From Lingula anatina (taxonomy: Eukaryota > Brachiopoda > Lingulata > Lingulida > Lingulidae): DNA of 64,000 nucleotides. Both the position numbers and the translations under genes were made by a program. Positions within the stretch are counted from its first letter, which is position 1, and each line of letters opens with the position of its first letter. A model generated the notes under the pieces. The model had not been told where the DNA came from and made no database searches. It saw nothing but the letters and a program-made list of their open reading frames with translations. The stretch is taken from assembly GCF_001039355.2 (NCBI RefSeq), contig NW_019776098.1, positions 37,254 to 101,253 on the forward strand, in the 5' to 3' direction. Shown in pieces: positions 37,101 through 52,300 of the stretch.

Positions 37101-40100
37101 CAAAAGGTAAAAGGTGGACATATTTCTAAACAAAAATATCCCTAATTTGAAGCAGCTTTCATTTCAAGTTATTTTTTCATCAACCACATCACTGCAAGAG
37201 GTAGTGGAACCGCAACATAATGACATCACCATAAAGTAGTGACTAATGCGATAACAACATTCCACCTCTGTCACTTTAAAATGCAATCAATTTTCTCATA
37301 AACAAGCAGCTTATCTGGGGATGAGTAATTACCCAAAAGGCTATACAATTTTTTGGGGTATTTGAAGCCATCTTTAAAAGACATTATAAAGGAAAAAAAA
37401 AGAAAAAAAAAGTTTTCCCCAGATATTCTTCACAATACATTGCATCTTAAGTTATCTTTCCAACCCTTAAACACAAGTAAAAAATAAAATTTAACTCTAC
37501 ACGTAACCAGAAGTGTCAGTGCTATTTGAATAGATTCATTGGAGTCGTTTGCAAACACCAGCATGGCTGTAAATGATTAATATCTCTTTCTGCCCCAGTC
37601 AGGGCTTATGGAATCTTACCTGCTGTTATGCATATTAATTACAACAACTCTCCATTAGTGCCACAATTACACAGCCTATACACAGTCGGGCTTTTGTTGT
37701 CGTTACAATTGGTGTCAACATTGACGGCTCCTATTGCAAGGCTTTTAGGGAAAGTTCACACTATGCAAGAATAGGCTGAAAATGAGTCGCTTTCACTTGG
37801 CATAGGATCTGCTTGAATTAACTGTATTTAATTCTTGTTAAGTATGATTTTTCTCACTCGTGCTTGATAAATGGGAGATCAATTGATCTGTGTCCTTTGA
37901 GGTGCACAACAGTTTCATTACAACAATCAACACTTCTTGCATCATCTGGACAGATCGAGATATGATCAACGTGCCTTGTGTGAATGCTTCCTTTCAGAAG
38001 AAATTAAAAAGGCAGAAAATTAAAAGTCCTCCCCCAGCTCCAACAGTGCCAGACTGTCTGTTCCCAGAGCTCCACAGAGTACAGTACATACTCGCAAAGA
38101 TAGACCACAGAAGGTTTTACAAAAAATAATAGGAATTGTCAACCTTTTTCATGCAGTGCAATTATTTGGCATAGTGCAATTATTAATTCTGAAAGATTTT
38201 TCCATTAAGTACAATTTTTCGGACAGTACAATTGTTAATTTTGGAAGATTTTTCCACACACTACAATTACTTAGGACTTCAGAGTAGTAGCATCAAGTCT
38301 TTTTTCGTTGTTTTTAATCATATAAAAATATGGAAATATAATGAATTTTCTCTGAATAATTCACGNNNNNNNNNNNNNNNNNNNNNNNNNNNNNNNNNNN
38401 NNNNNNNNNNNNNNNNNNNNNNNNNNNNNNNNNNNNNNNNNNNNNNNNNNNNNNNNNNNNNNNNNNNNNNNNNNNNNNNNNNNNNNNNNNNNNNNNNNNN
38501 NNNNNNNNNNNNNNNNNNNNNNNNNNNNNNNNNNNNNNNNNNNNNNNNNNNNNNNNNNNNNNNNNNNNNNNNNNNNNNNNNNNNNNNNNNNNNNNNNNNN
38601 NNNNNNNNNNNNNNNNNNNNNNNNNNNNNNNNNNNNNNNNNNNNNNNNNNNNNNNNNNNNNNNNNNNNNNNNNNNNNNNNNNNNNNNNNNNNNNNNNNNN
38701 NNNNNNNNNNNNNNNNNNNNNNNNNNNNNNNNNNNNNNNNNNNNNNNNNNNNNNNNNNNNNNNNNNNNNNNNNNNNNNNNNNNNNNNNNNNNNNNNNNNN
38801 NNNNNNNNNNNNNNNNNNNNNNNNNNNNNNNNNNNNNNNNNNNNNNNNNNNNNNNNNNNNNNNNNNNNNNNNNNNNNNNNNNNNNNNNNNNNNNNNNNNN
38901 NNNNNNNNNNNNNNNNNNNNNNNNNNNNNNNNNNNNNNNNNNNNNNNNNNNNNNNNNNNNNNNNNNNNNNNNNNNNNNNNNNNNNNNNNNNNNNNNNNNN
39001 NNNNNNNNNNNNNNNNNNNNNNNNNNNNNNNNNNNNNNNNNNNNNNNNNNNNNNNNNNNNNNNNNNNNNNNNNNNNNNNNNNNNNNNNNNNNNNNNNNNN
39101 NNNNNNNNNNNNNNNNNNNNNNNNNNNNNNNNNNNNNNNNNNNNNNNNNNNNNNNNNNNNNNNNNNNNNNNNNNNNNNNNNNNNNNNNNNNNNNNNNNNN
39201 NNNNNNNNNNNNNNNNNNNNNNNNNNNNNNNNNNNNNNNNNNNNNNNNNNNNNNNNNNNNNNNNNNNNNNNNNNNNNNNNNNNNNNNNNNNNNNNNNNNN
39301 NNNNNNNNNNNNNNNNNNNNNNNNNNNNNNNNNNNNNNNNNNNAAAAAAAAGTTTTCCCCAGATATTCTTCACAATACATTGCATCTTAAGTTATCTTTC
39401 CAACCCTTAAACACAAGTAAAAAATAAAATTTAACTCTACACGTAACCAGAAGTGTCAGTGCTATTTGAATAGATTCATTGGAGTCGTTTGCAAACACCA
39501 GCATGGCTGTAAATGATTAATATCTCTTTCTGCCCCAGTCAGGGCTTATGGAATCTTACCTGCTGTTATGCATATTAATTACAACAACTCTCCATTAGTG
39601 CCACAATTACACAGCCTATACACAGTTGGGCTTTTGTTGTCGTTACAATTGGTGTCAACATTGACGGCTCCTATTGCAAGGCTTTTAGGGAAAGTTCACA
39701 CTATGCAAGAATAGGCTGAAAATGAGTCGCTTTCACTTGGCATAGGATCTGCTTGAATTAACTGTATTTAATTCTTGTTAAGTATGATTTTTCTCACTCG
39801 TGCTTGATAAATGGGAGATCAATTGATCTGTGTCCTTTGAGGTGCACAACAGTTTCATTACAACAATCAACACTTCTTGCATCATCTGGACAGATCGAGA
39901 TATGATCAACGTGCCTTGTGTGAATGCTTCCTTTCAGAAGAAATTAAAAAGGCAGAAAATTAAAAGTCCTCCCCCAGCTCCAACAGTGCCAGACTGTCTG
40001 TTCCCAGAGCTCCACAGAGTACAGTACATACTCGCAAAGATAGACCACAGAAGGTTTTACAAAAAATAATAGGAATTGTCAACCTTTTTCATGCAGTGCA

Positions 40101-43100
40101 ATTATTCGGCATAGTGCAATTATTAATTCTGAAAGATTTTTCCATTAAGTACAATTTTTCGGACAGTACAATTGTTAATTTTGGAAGATTTTTCCACACA
40201 CTACAATTACTTAGGACTTCAGAGTAGTAGCATCAAGCCTTTTTTCATTGTTTTTAATCATATAAAAATATGGAAATATAATGAATTTTCTCTGAATAAT
40301 TCACGTCACACATTTTTTAAAAATGGCCCAGCCAGATTTTGACCCAGGACGATCCCTGATGTAGGTATGTAGACTTTGAGTTGTATATAAGAAACAAGTG
40401 GAAGTGGTTAATATACTAATACATTACTCAGAATCCATGCTCCACATGTGTACCTTTAAGCTGTGCAACTTTCACGCACAATTGCTACAGATGAGTAAAC
40501 AGAGCAATGAGCACATCAATTAGGCAAGAAGTTACAGTATTGTCAATAACTTTGAAGGAGAAATATGTAGGGTGCCCGAATTCATTTGTCATAGTAGGCT
40601 TGCACATGCATGTGCATGTGTGCAAGTGCAATTGTATGAATGTATGTAAAACCTTACATCTTTAACTAGGGTGGGGTATGAGATAAAGCAAAAGTCCTTA
40701 GCATCTATTGGGAGATATTGGTGAAGAGTAAAATCATGTGACTTGGTTTGTGCTAAAATATCCTACAAGAACTCAAATTTCCTTCAATCATAGCACATTT
40801 CCAGAAACTAACCTTGTGTTGCTGGGAAAAGAAGATAAGCACAAAAAAAGACACACATCTCATTCAAAACCAGTCTGATTATCTCAAATTGCTTTTCATC
40901 AATCCATGCTACCTTTAAATCTAAGGCAACACTTCATTCCCACTAGTTATCAGGTGTGTCTGTGAAGCTATGTGTAAATGTCTTCATTTATTTCAAATAT
41001 CAAACTTCCTATTTACTGACATAATTTACCAAGAAATATTTAGCAGTGAACAACACCAAATTCCCTCCTTCAACTGAACAGCAAACCCAGTAAAGGGTCA
41101 TTGCTAGCATTTTTAGACATATCTCAAATTTTGCTCCTCTCTCCCCCCTAAAAAACCCCCAATTTTTCACTGATCTTTCTTTTTGCATATGCTGTACATA
41201 TGCTGGCGTTTGGGGCACAGATTCACTGCCAATAGCCAAAAGGCGGTATCTGTAAACAAACAAAAGAGTTGCTGATATCCTTACTATTAATACAAAACAT
41301 CATTAACGCGATCCAGGTTCCTGGCTTGAAGGCAGAGGACAGCTGCAAAGAATTGGAACTTCCAAAGTGAAACTGTTCAATCCTCCAGCCTGACATGTTC
41401 AGCTGAATGTGGTGAGCCAAGACCAGAAAGCTTTTTTTTATTTTTGGAGTTTCCAAAGGAGTATCCTAATCAAAAGACTTCCACTTTATTCCAGCTGACA
41501 GGACGTGTGTAGGGAGGCATGAATGGGGAAAACACATCCTCCGATTTCACTTCACTGTATCACTCAGTAACATTAGGAATAGAGGCTACAAAGAAAAGAA
41601 AGACCTGCTGCTGGTATAGGAATAAGATACAGCAACACAAAAAAGCGAAAACCTTAAACTTTGGACCAGAACATGTGCAGAACTTCAAACTTTTCTCTAA
41701 TGACCTTTTTAATGCATGCATATTGTTTTTAGTCTCAGAATATGCTTATGAACTTTTAGTCTGTTGTAAATCTTGAGATTTGCTTTAACAAAAATTAAGA
41801 TTAAAAAAAAATCACCCATCTCATTCACCATGAAGTGCATGAATCTGAGCTGTGCACTACTCCTTACATAAATATACATTTGGAAATAACATTCTTTGAG
41901 TTTCTCTTCCTTCCTCCCTCCTTTTCTCCTCTTCTCCCNTCGGGCTTTTGTTGTCGTTACAATTGGTGTCAACATTGACGGCTCCTATTGCAAGGCTTTT
42001 AGGGAAAGTTCACACTATGCAAGAATAGGCTGAAAATGAGTCGCTTTCACTTGGCATAGGATCTGCTTGAATTAACTGCATTTAATTCTTGTTAAGTATG
42101 ATTTTTCTCACTCGTGCTTGATAAATGGGAGATCAATTGATCTGTGTCCTTTGAGGTGCACAACAGTTTCATTACAACAATCAACACTTCTTGCATCATC
42201 TGGACAGATCGAGATATGATCAACGTGCCTTGTGTGAATGCTTCCTTTCAGAAGAAATTAAAAAGGCAGAAAATTAAAAGTCCTCCCCCAGCTCCAACAG
42301 TGCCAGACTGTCTGTTCCCAGAGCTCCACAGAGTACAGTACATACTCGCAAAGATAGACCACAGAAGGTTTTACAAAAAATAATAGGAATTGTCAACCTT
42401 TTTCATGCAGTGCAATTATTTGGCATAGTGCAATTATTAATTCTGAAAGATTTTTCCATTAAGTACAATTTTTCGGACAGTACAATTGTTAATTTTGGAA
42501 GATTTTTCCACACACTACAATTACTTAGGACTTCAGAGTAGTAGCATCAAGTCTTTTTTCGTTGTTTTTAATCATATAAAAATATGGAAATATAATGAAT
42601 TTTCTCTGAATAATTCACGGCACACATTTTTAAAAAATGGCCCAGCCAGATTTTGACCCAGGACGATCCCTGATGTAGGTATGTAGACTTTGAGTCGTAT
42701 ATAAGAAACTAGTGGAAGTGGTTAATATACTAGTACATTACTCAGAATCCATGCTCCACATGTGTACCTTTAAGCTGTGCAACTTTCACGCACAATTGCT
42801 ACAGATGAGTAAACAGAGCAATGAGCACATCAATTAGGCAAGAAGTTACAGTATTGTCAATAACTTTGAAGGAGAAATATGTAAGGTGCCCGAATTCATT
42901 TGTCATAGTAGGCTTGCACATGCATGTGCATGTGTGCAAGTGCAATTGTATGAATGTATGTAAAACCTTACATCTTTAACTAGGGTGGGGTATGAGATAA
43001 AGCAAAAGTCCTTAGCATCTATTGGGAGATATTGGTGAAGAGTAAAATCACGTGACTTGGTTTGTGCTAAAATATCCTACAAGAACTCAAATTTCCTTCA

Positions 43101-46100
43101 ATCATAGCACATTTCCAGAAACTAACCTTGTGTTGCTGGGAAAAGAAGATAAGCACAAAAAAAGACACACATCTCATTCAAAACCAGTCTGATTATCTCA
43201 AATTGCTTTTCATCAATCCATGCTACCTTTAAATCTAAGGCAACACTTCATTCCCACTAGTTATCAGCTAGGTGTGTCTGTGATGAAATGTGTAAATATC
43301 TTCATTTATTTCAAATATCAAACTTCAATTTACTGACATAATTTACCAAGAAATATTAAGCAGTGAACAACACCAAATTCCTTCTTCAACTGAACGTACA
43401 GCAAACCCAGTAAGGGTCATTGCTTGCATTTTTAGACATATCTCAAATTTTGCTCCTCTCTCCCCCCTAAAAAAACCCCAATTTTTCACTGATCTTTCTT
43501 TTTGCATATGCTGTACATATGCTGGCTTTTGGGGCACCGATTCACTGCCAATAGCCAAAAGGCGGTATCTGTAAACAAACAAAAGAGTTGCTGATATCCT
43601 TACTATTAATACAAAACATCATTAACGCGATCCAGGTTCCTGGCTTGAAGGCAGAGGACAGCTGCAAAGAATTGGAACTTCCAAAGTGAAACTGTGCAAT
43701 CCTCCAGCCTGACATGTTCAGCTGAATGTGGTGAGCCAAGACCAGAAAGCTTTTTTTATTTTTGGAGTTTCCAAAAGAGTATCCTAATCAAAAGACTTCC
43801 ACTTTATTCCAGCTGACAGGACGTGTGTAGGGAGGCATGAATGGGGAAAACACATCCTCCGATTTCACTTCACTGTATCACTCAGTAACATTAGGAATAG
43901 AGGCCACAAAGAAAAGAAAGACCTGCTGCTGGTATAGGAATAAGATACAGCAACACAAAAAAGCAAAAACCTTAAACTTTGGACCAGAACATGTGCAGAA
44001 CTTCAAACTTTTCTCTAATGACCTTTCTAATGCATGCATATTGTTTTTAGTCTCAGAATATGCTTATGAACTTTTAGTCTGATGTAAATCTTGAGATTTG
44101 CTTTAACAAAAATTAAGATTAAAAAAAAATCACCCATCGCATTTGCCATGAAGTGCATGAATCTGAGCTGTGCACTACTCCTTACATATATCATGTTTGG
44201 AAATAACATTTCTTTGAGTCTCTCTTTCTTCCTCCCATCCTATCTCCTCTTCCCTCCTTCTCTCTCTCCCCTCCCCCCCCCCCCCCCCCCCCCCCCCAAA
44301 CACACACAGGGTGCTTACAACCAGCTGTTAGATGGGCACAATTATCTCCTCGACCACTTCACAATTTCCTGTAGTACGGTAATAAGTGGTTGCCTTATTT
44401 CTAGTCCTTTTTTCATTCACAGATCCATTTAAACAACTACACAGAGGGTTATTACAGCTGACAAATTGGACATTAACGTCACCAATAAGTGCTGATATTT
44501 GCAATGCCACTGGCAATTGTTAGTCAAGCTAGCCGCAGATGTAGTTATCTCTCTGACTATATATCTTACCATTACAAAGCTAAAAAACCTGATACAGGCA
44601 ATCATATTTCCAGGAATTTAGAAAAATGACCAATTCAGAAGGCTAAATTGTGATGGACTATAGATCAATGGACGGAGGAAGAGGCCACGTAAGGTTAGGA
44701 GACAGAGAGGGCAGGTAGGGGGTGGGGGAGGGTGAAGGTTCAAGAAAGGAGAAAGAGTACACATAATACTGACTGCTTACATCACTGGTATCTTCCATTA
44801 ATTTTTCACAAATTAATGATGTGTACAGCTTAAACTAAACACATTTCGAATACCTGCTAATCTTGTAACCTGAAAAAGATTTTGCCAATAATTTGGCATG
44901 ATTTATTGTCTAAGTTGACAAAAAGGTCATTTGAAATAGTTTCCCTGGTGTGTTTGAAGTGAAGATAAATGCAGCCCCCATGAGTAGTCAAGTGGGGAAT
45001 GTCCACAAACTTGATACCAACCAGCCTTCCCACTCTCAACGTAGCAAAACTCTCATTAAATACCACTCCACACATCAAATAGAGCCAGGAAATACATGGA
45101 AATAACAGCATCCAGTAATTAAGCGAAAGAAATTACGCACAAATATTTACACATCTTCCCAGGCCAATAATCCTTTATGAGCTAATAGCAAAATGAAGCT
45201 ATTTATAATCTCTTTTAAAAAACACCAAGAAAGAAAAGCATAAAAAATCCCTGCTTGGAAAAAACTCATTGAATACTCCAAATCCCCTGGGTAATCAATT
45301 TCTTAATATTTCTATAATCCTGGAGATTTCTCTCGATTATCTTGGCTCCAGGAAATAACCATCAATATCATTTCCTTGAATGGTTCTATCAACTCCTGGA
45401 ATTGCGTATTGATGAGACATTTTTTTGCCTTAGAGTTCGCAAAACTGATACGCTGGAAAGAACTTTATTTGGTCCTGAGGAGAAAAATTGAATGACACTG
45501 CCAGAAAGTTCAGACAAGCAACATCTTAGAATGAAAGGTGGACCTCTCAAAGTATACCAGAACAATTTTTTTACTTTACTATATGCCCTCTTTGAAAAAG
45601 GCCTTTCTGTGAAAGAGGTCCCGGACAACTGGATAGTTAAACCAATGATTTAAGGATCTGGGGCGAAGTGGGAACTCCATGTAATCTGTAGATATGCTGA
45701 CCCAAGTTGGTCCATCTTCCATTCTAAGTGTAACTACACTAAGTACAGGAGATTGACTCAATATGCAAGTTCATTAACTGGCTATGTCCAGTGGAGTGTT
45801 GATGTACTTTACTCTGGGCCCCTCATGAAATAGCCATACTATAAGTTGCTTTTTTTCTAAAAGTTTACTTGTACAACTTTGTCATTAAAATACGCCAATC
45901 AATGTGCAAAGGACCAAGTTATTAGACTTACGCCTAAATTCAAGAAGCTCTAGGTGAAGTCCACTTTGGGATTTTAGCGGGCAACTCTTTAATTTTCTTC
46001 ATGATATATAAAGTCTTATGGAGAGGGTAAAAAGGGAATACTGTGGAATGACTTTTTTCATTTAAGCTCCCTTTAAACTCCTTCATAAATCAACCAAGGC

Positions 46101-47260
46101 AAATGAAGCCTTCAGCAAAAAATGTTGGTCTCCTCCTTTATTTTTCATGGTTATTTGGACCCCCTGACCCTGAAAGGTAGATGTAGGGCTAACTTGTCTT
46201 CTTTCATAAATCTAAAAGCACACAAAATGTAAATTGGTGATGGCTTTGTAGAAAACATTTAGATATTGAAGCAGGAATCTATCCTCCAGTAATTTATGGC
46301 AATAACTTTCATTCGGAACAACATCTGGGAATCACAGTCGAGCACTTTCCATATACAAATGCATGTTTTTTTTTATCAGCACCTGAAATTCATAGGGAGG
46401 TCCTCCTTTGCAGTTAGGCGTCATCTGAAAATCAAAAGCTGAAGAGTATCTATGAATAACCAAATTTCACACATGCAAAACATTTTTTTCATCAGCTATT
46501 TGGAGCCCTTGGTCGAATCCTACTATATACCACGTAGCTGGTGAATAAATGAATAAAACAATTCTGTTTTATAGAAAGGACTAAGAGCTTTAGATCAAAT
46601 ATGTTTGAATCAAACTACTGATAGCTGATAAAATGCAGTAGATATATTTTTCGCACTTTGGTTAAAGCAAACTGATTTGGCCAAACTTTTGGGTCTAGTT
46701 GTCACCTAAACTAAAGCTACTGCCTGTCAAAAAACATTATCTTGATTTTATTAAAACAGGCTGGATATCCTCACTAAGAGGACTACTGCACATTTATCCT
46801 TTGTCAAAACACCAAATTTTTTTTCAGTTAAAAATAAAAACCAACTTTTCGCTGAAGTTCTTCTGCAAATATCCCACCCGGCCCAGGCAAACTACCAGTA
46901 TATCAGACAAGTCTATAAAACCTGATGATGTTGAACTCAGGGGTTCTCCGTGGAGCCATAAACTATGTGGGCAACTGGTACCAGTTGTGAGTGATGTATG
47001 GAGTGGAAACTACTGTGTGGGTACCTTTCAGTGATGTATTAGGAGGTAACGAGTGCAGGTCCAGACCTTACCTCATCAGGTATGGCGAAATACCAGGTAG
47101 CAAGTTAGACAAAAAATAAATTAAGTGGTGATATACATCGTTTATGTATCTGGAGAAAAAAAGAAAGGGGGAGGGGTTAAAAGAAGAAAATACCAGAGGA
47201 AAAAGGATCCAAGAAGTGATAGAAGAGTGGAAAGGAAGGACTAAAAGAAACATTGGTAAG

Positions 47261-47311
<51 letters not shown>

Positions 47312-49354
47312 ATGTTCATTGGTATCGCAGGGAGATGGGCCAGATAGGTGGTGGTTGAATGGAAAAAAAATTAAAGAAATTTCAGCTCAGCCTCCACAGT
47401 TCCTCTGTATCCAATGCACACAGTAGTGCAATTTTTTGAAGAGATATGAGGAGTATTTGAGTTAAGAGCAACAGTTAAACAGATCATCCATCACCAAGAA
47501 ACAGCTATGTACAGATTAAATGGAATGCTTAACAAGATGCAACACTCTAGGAAACCTAATTTCCTTTCAACAGACATCTCAGTGAATGTTGACAAGGATG
47601 CAGTTATTTGCACTTTCACAATCAGGTCCCATGCTTCTCATAATTATCAACCAGGTCTCATGCTTCTAATAATTTACAAGTTCCAGAGCCAAGAATGAAA
47701 ACAGAGCTTGCAAAGAACGACAGAAAACTCTTTCCCATATTGAATTTTTTAAAAATAATATTTCATACAAAGCCCATCACTTTTTTAAAATTCTTTTCAC
47801 ATATAAAAGGGAGGAAACACTCTAACGGAGGAAAATTCCCATCCCTCCAGCACTCATTGAAAAAGTTCTATCTGACAGTTTCCCTGAAGCATAAACAAGC
47901 ACAACTTCACACAACTGTTATCAACGGTTTCAGCAGAGTCCTGTGACCAAAAAAACAGGTCTGCTGCATCAAACAATCTCGTCAGCAAACAACTCATTCA
48001 GATTACTCAAAGAAATGTGTTAATGATTTTGCGGAGTTAATTATTATGAGTTCTGTGTCCAGTATGTGTACACAGTGCACCAGTTGCCTGTCCATTCATC
48101 AATCTCAAATGCCCAGACTGGAGACGAGGAGGAGGCTCACTTTACCCCTCACAGATGGGAAAACACCACTGTCTGGGTTCATTTGGTTTGAGCTCTGCAA
48201 ATTAATGGCAGACTTCACTCAAGGATTAAAGCACAGAAAGCTATACTGGGGGATTGCGGACTGGCTTCTGTATAGGGCCCTGTTGGTGACTTTTTACAGT
48301 GGAAACTAAACACAGGCTGGTTTTATACTCAATCTGACACTGCCCTGATACTGTTTTAGTAATCTGTTCTAATCAAGGTTAGGAATTTCAATTTTTTCTA
48401 CTAACTCCATCTGAATTTTCATATAAAACATCCACTATTTACAACATTAATTTACCAATGAGGCTTAATAGTAGGTATCTGCAATGAAAAAAAAAATGCA
48501 TTTCTTTCAACTTATCTCTAGGACATTCACAATCCCAAAATTTATAACCAACTTTTAAACATGAGGTTCTTTAGAAAACCTTATTTTCTATGCATGAAGA
48601 GAGGCAGTGGAGTGCTGGTAAGGCTAGTGTTTCTTTTCTGTGAGCCTGACAATCAAGTACAAGACTGGGTGCTGGTAGAGCAGATGTACAGAACACTCTT
48701 CCGTCTGTTTAATTGATGTCTCATTTACATTGGGTTCCATCAAGCTGTAAAATGCACAAAACTTATTATTCAGACAATCAGAGTTATCCTACCTGTGATT
48801 TTTTTGCCAACTTTCCTGGAGGAAAGAAGCTCTTCTTTTAATTACTCAAAATGGATTTGATATTATACAAATTATTTGTAATGAAAAAGTTCAGTTATTC
48901 ATAACCACAGATAGTGAAACCATTATGTCTTCCTGTATGTTTCAGAAGAAAATATTGACACCAGGAACTTTAATTATTTATTAATTTTATAATAATTTAT
49001 TATTTATAATTTATGTATTATTAAATAAGTACCTTTGCAGGATATCTACTAATTTCATTATTACTTATAAAAATAAGTGCATTTGAAGAAATGTAGATAC
49101 AGCAAAAATCATTTTGGGGCATTTTAAATACAAATAGCATACTTTTAAAAAGCAACAAGTAGTGAACTGCTAAATTTGCATAAATCACATAACCAATAAA
49201 GACATTTGATGATACTAAACCATGGTCACAAATCCTAAATAATATTTTCTGTCAAGTAATTAATCAATAACTTATGTTTCTTCTAGGAAAAAAAATCCGA
49301 AATGATGTGAATAATCGTTTTGCTATTGTTTTTTTTTACAACGAAAAAAAAAAA

Positions 49355-49387
<33 letters not shown>

Positions 49388-52300
49388 AAGCAAAATGAAT
49401 ACATAAATTAAACAATATTTTCTTGTGAAGAAATATTCTTTGTATTGTACTTTCAAATCATGTATCGACCATTTCACATAAACATCCCCCATTTATAAAC
49501 ACATTATGACATATATAAACCTTTTTTCTTTTTCTATTCTGTTTAATTTACTGCTTTTGCTTGGGATACTGAGAAATTAAATGAAATGGGTTTATGTGGA
49601 GATGGGAAAGATGTTACAGAGGGAAAAACACTAATCTATAATGACTTGGCTCATACATATTACATAACTTATTTACCATAGCATCCAACGAGAGGTCCAG
49701 CTTCTCACTGCAAAATGTAGATGAAAGCATTCAATAATCAAAAACTCCCTTTAAAATTGATAAATAAACTCCCCATGCACAGTTTCTGCCAATTATCTGT
49801 CATGCACAGCAAAGCTCCCAAAGTCCGGTCTTCAAGGCTGTGAGTTCTCTGAACAATGACAATCCGTCCTGAACTGCCACATAAAAAGTGACAGAATGTA
49901 TCGAAATGTCTACAGTAAGACCATCACCACTGACTGGTCATATGAAGGGTGTGGGCTCACCTGACTCCCTTCCACCCACCCCAATCTCACTTTCACTGGT
50001 CAATATCGCACTATCGAAAAGATAAACGGAGGAAAATAGTGTGATACCAGCCACCAATACTGGCAATATAGATACAGCTAATAACATATAGGAACAATTA
50101 GCCACAATGGTGATTGTGTTATCAAGTATGCCATGTCACTTGAACATGATAATGCTTTCAGAGTGTTACCCAATTTAATAAAATACAGAATAGGCAAGTT
50201 GTAGAAAAGGCAGAATAAAACAGTTTTATGGGGAATAAACAACACATTGTCAATACATTAATTGGATGAATGTTCATCATTTAAAACCCAGGCAATCATT
50301 TACAATGCTTCAATTGAGCTAATCAAGAATTGTCATGAAAAACAACTAAATGACACGCATGATTAAACACTTTACATTCCTCCATAGGCCTGTGTTATAC
50401 CTGAATCCCACTGCTTTATGGACCTCCACATGCAATGTTTGAGGAAACAGCAGGGAACCGGAGGAATAAGAATTCACCTTACATGTTTTAAGAAAATATT
50501 TCAGCTCTAACTTCTGGAAGCAAGCACTTGATTGCAACTCCCCTGTGCATGTTTGTAGTGATCTAGCTCCATAGGATACCATTAACTATAACAGTTTTTT
50601 TAGACAAACATCCCATCTTTCATCAAACAAGGAATTAACTTGTCTTTCAATTTTTTTTTTTTTTTACAAATTTCATTTTAGTTGTCATAATAATTATCAC
50701 AAGCATTAAGAATTCTTTTTTTCAGCTAACAAGAGTCTAGGCTTTCTTTATATAATCCGAATTACACCAACATGTTTGCATATTTTGGAAATAAAATAAG
50801 CTAACATATGGTCAGCATATCTATCTCCCTACTTCGTACACAGGATAATAGGGCTTCAGACCCAAGAGAGAGAGAGAGAAAGAATGAAGTTCTTTAACTG
50901 CACTGTCTTCCTAAAGCTCTACACAACATAACCTATTATTGTGCCTAGTGGTACAGCCCCTCCATACTCCATGGAACAGCATTTTTTTTTTTTTTTGGGG
51001 GGGGGGGGGGGACACTAGGATCTGTTATTCAATTTTCTTGTGTGAAATTACCATGATGGGTGTGAGCAATCAGATATTATGATGAACACCCAAAGCACAC
51101 AAATTAACAGTATCAAAAACCAATTAAGTATGTGTACTAGTATTGTAGCTGGTAAAGCTCTTCTGCCTTCAGGTGCAAAACACTGGAACTTCCATGATGA
51201 CAAGGGTTTGCAAGCATGTTGCACACTGGGTCTAGTTTGTGTATGCCTAAGTGAAAAGACATGAATACTGAATGATTCATTCTTCTTTTATCAACTGGCT
51301 CTTTACCTGACTAACTTACATTACATGCTATGTGGAACGTACACAAGCACTACATTAATGGGGCATGATGGGTAAGAACGTTCTCAAAAGCAGCCAGCGA
51401 AAGACAGACGGCTTGAATTTAACTGTCTTACCACCGTCTTCCCTGGATAAAAATTTCCAATAACCACATCAATCCATGCATCAGTTGTCTTCGGTTTTCC
51501 CACCTGGATAGCAACTGATGTAATTTCACCGGTTTATTTTTATGCTAAATGTTCACAGATATCTGGTGAAGTTCAGATTGAGCTATGAAAAAGAACTGAT
51601 GATTGAATTCCTCTTCCCTTGTGTCTTCACTGTGACATTTGGATTAGTAAATGAAAAGGAGAAGATTACATGTGGAGTGTAACGTGTGACTAGAACCACT
51701 TCTGTGTGGAAGAGCAAAAGTGGCTGTAACATGTCGTTCCTGACCCAGAAACGAGGTATTCCCGAGGTCTGCCTCAATATTTTACAAGCTGTTTAATCTT
51801 TAAGATGCAGCCATGCACAGACTTTCTGACACTTTCTTTCCTTTAAATATGGAGTAACATCATCCGTCATCAGCATTCAAGAAATCGCACTTTTTTTTTT
51901 CACAAAGAATTTCCTTTAATTTGAGTGTTACTGTTGTTTATTAGAGAATCCATCTACTCATATTTGGTAACAATGCTGGCAGCCCTGCATGGCCAAACGC
52001 TTCAGGTAAAAACTGACAGCACAACATGGAAACTGTACAGTCATCGAGGCATATCAAAACAAGCCTGAAAGTGTGTGCAAACTTATCTTGTTCACAGATA
52101 GTTTAACTTGAAGTTTATGTCTCAATCAAAAAACATCACTTTAGTGCATAGGACCAGTCAAGCATTGTACCAGAAGTGACTCATGCTAATTAATGTCTTA
52201 TCTAAACACAGATAAAAACATTTTTGCTTAGAAAATATTGATGGCACTCATATTTATAAGTGATTGAATGAATCATTTTTACAGCTAGTAGTTTTTTTAC

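Noticed and set aside
38232-39410. Long open frames across the gap
   Set aside because: They consist almost wholly of undetermined bases.
37890-42383. Identical 79-codon open frame present three times (37890, 39830, 42144)
   Set aside because: It is identical only because the whole 2.3-kb segment is repeated around assembly gaps. There is no coding bias and no splice context.
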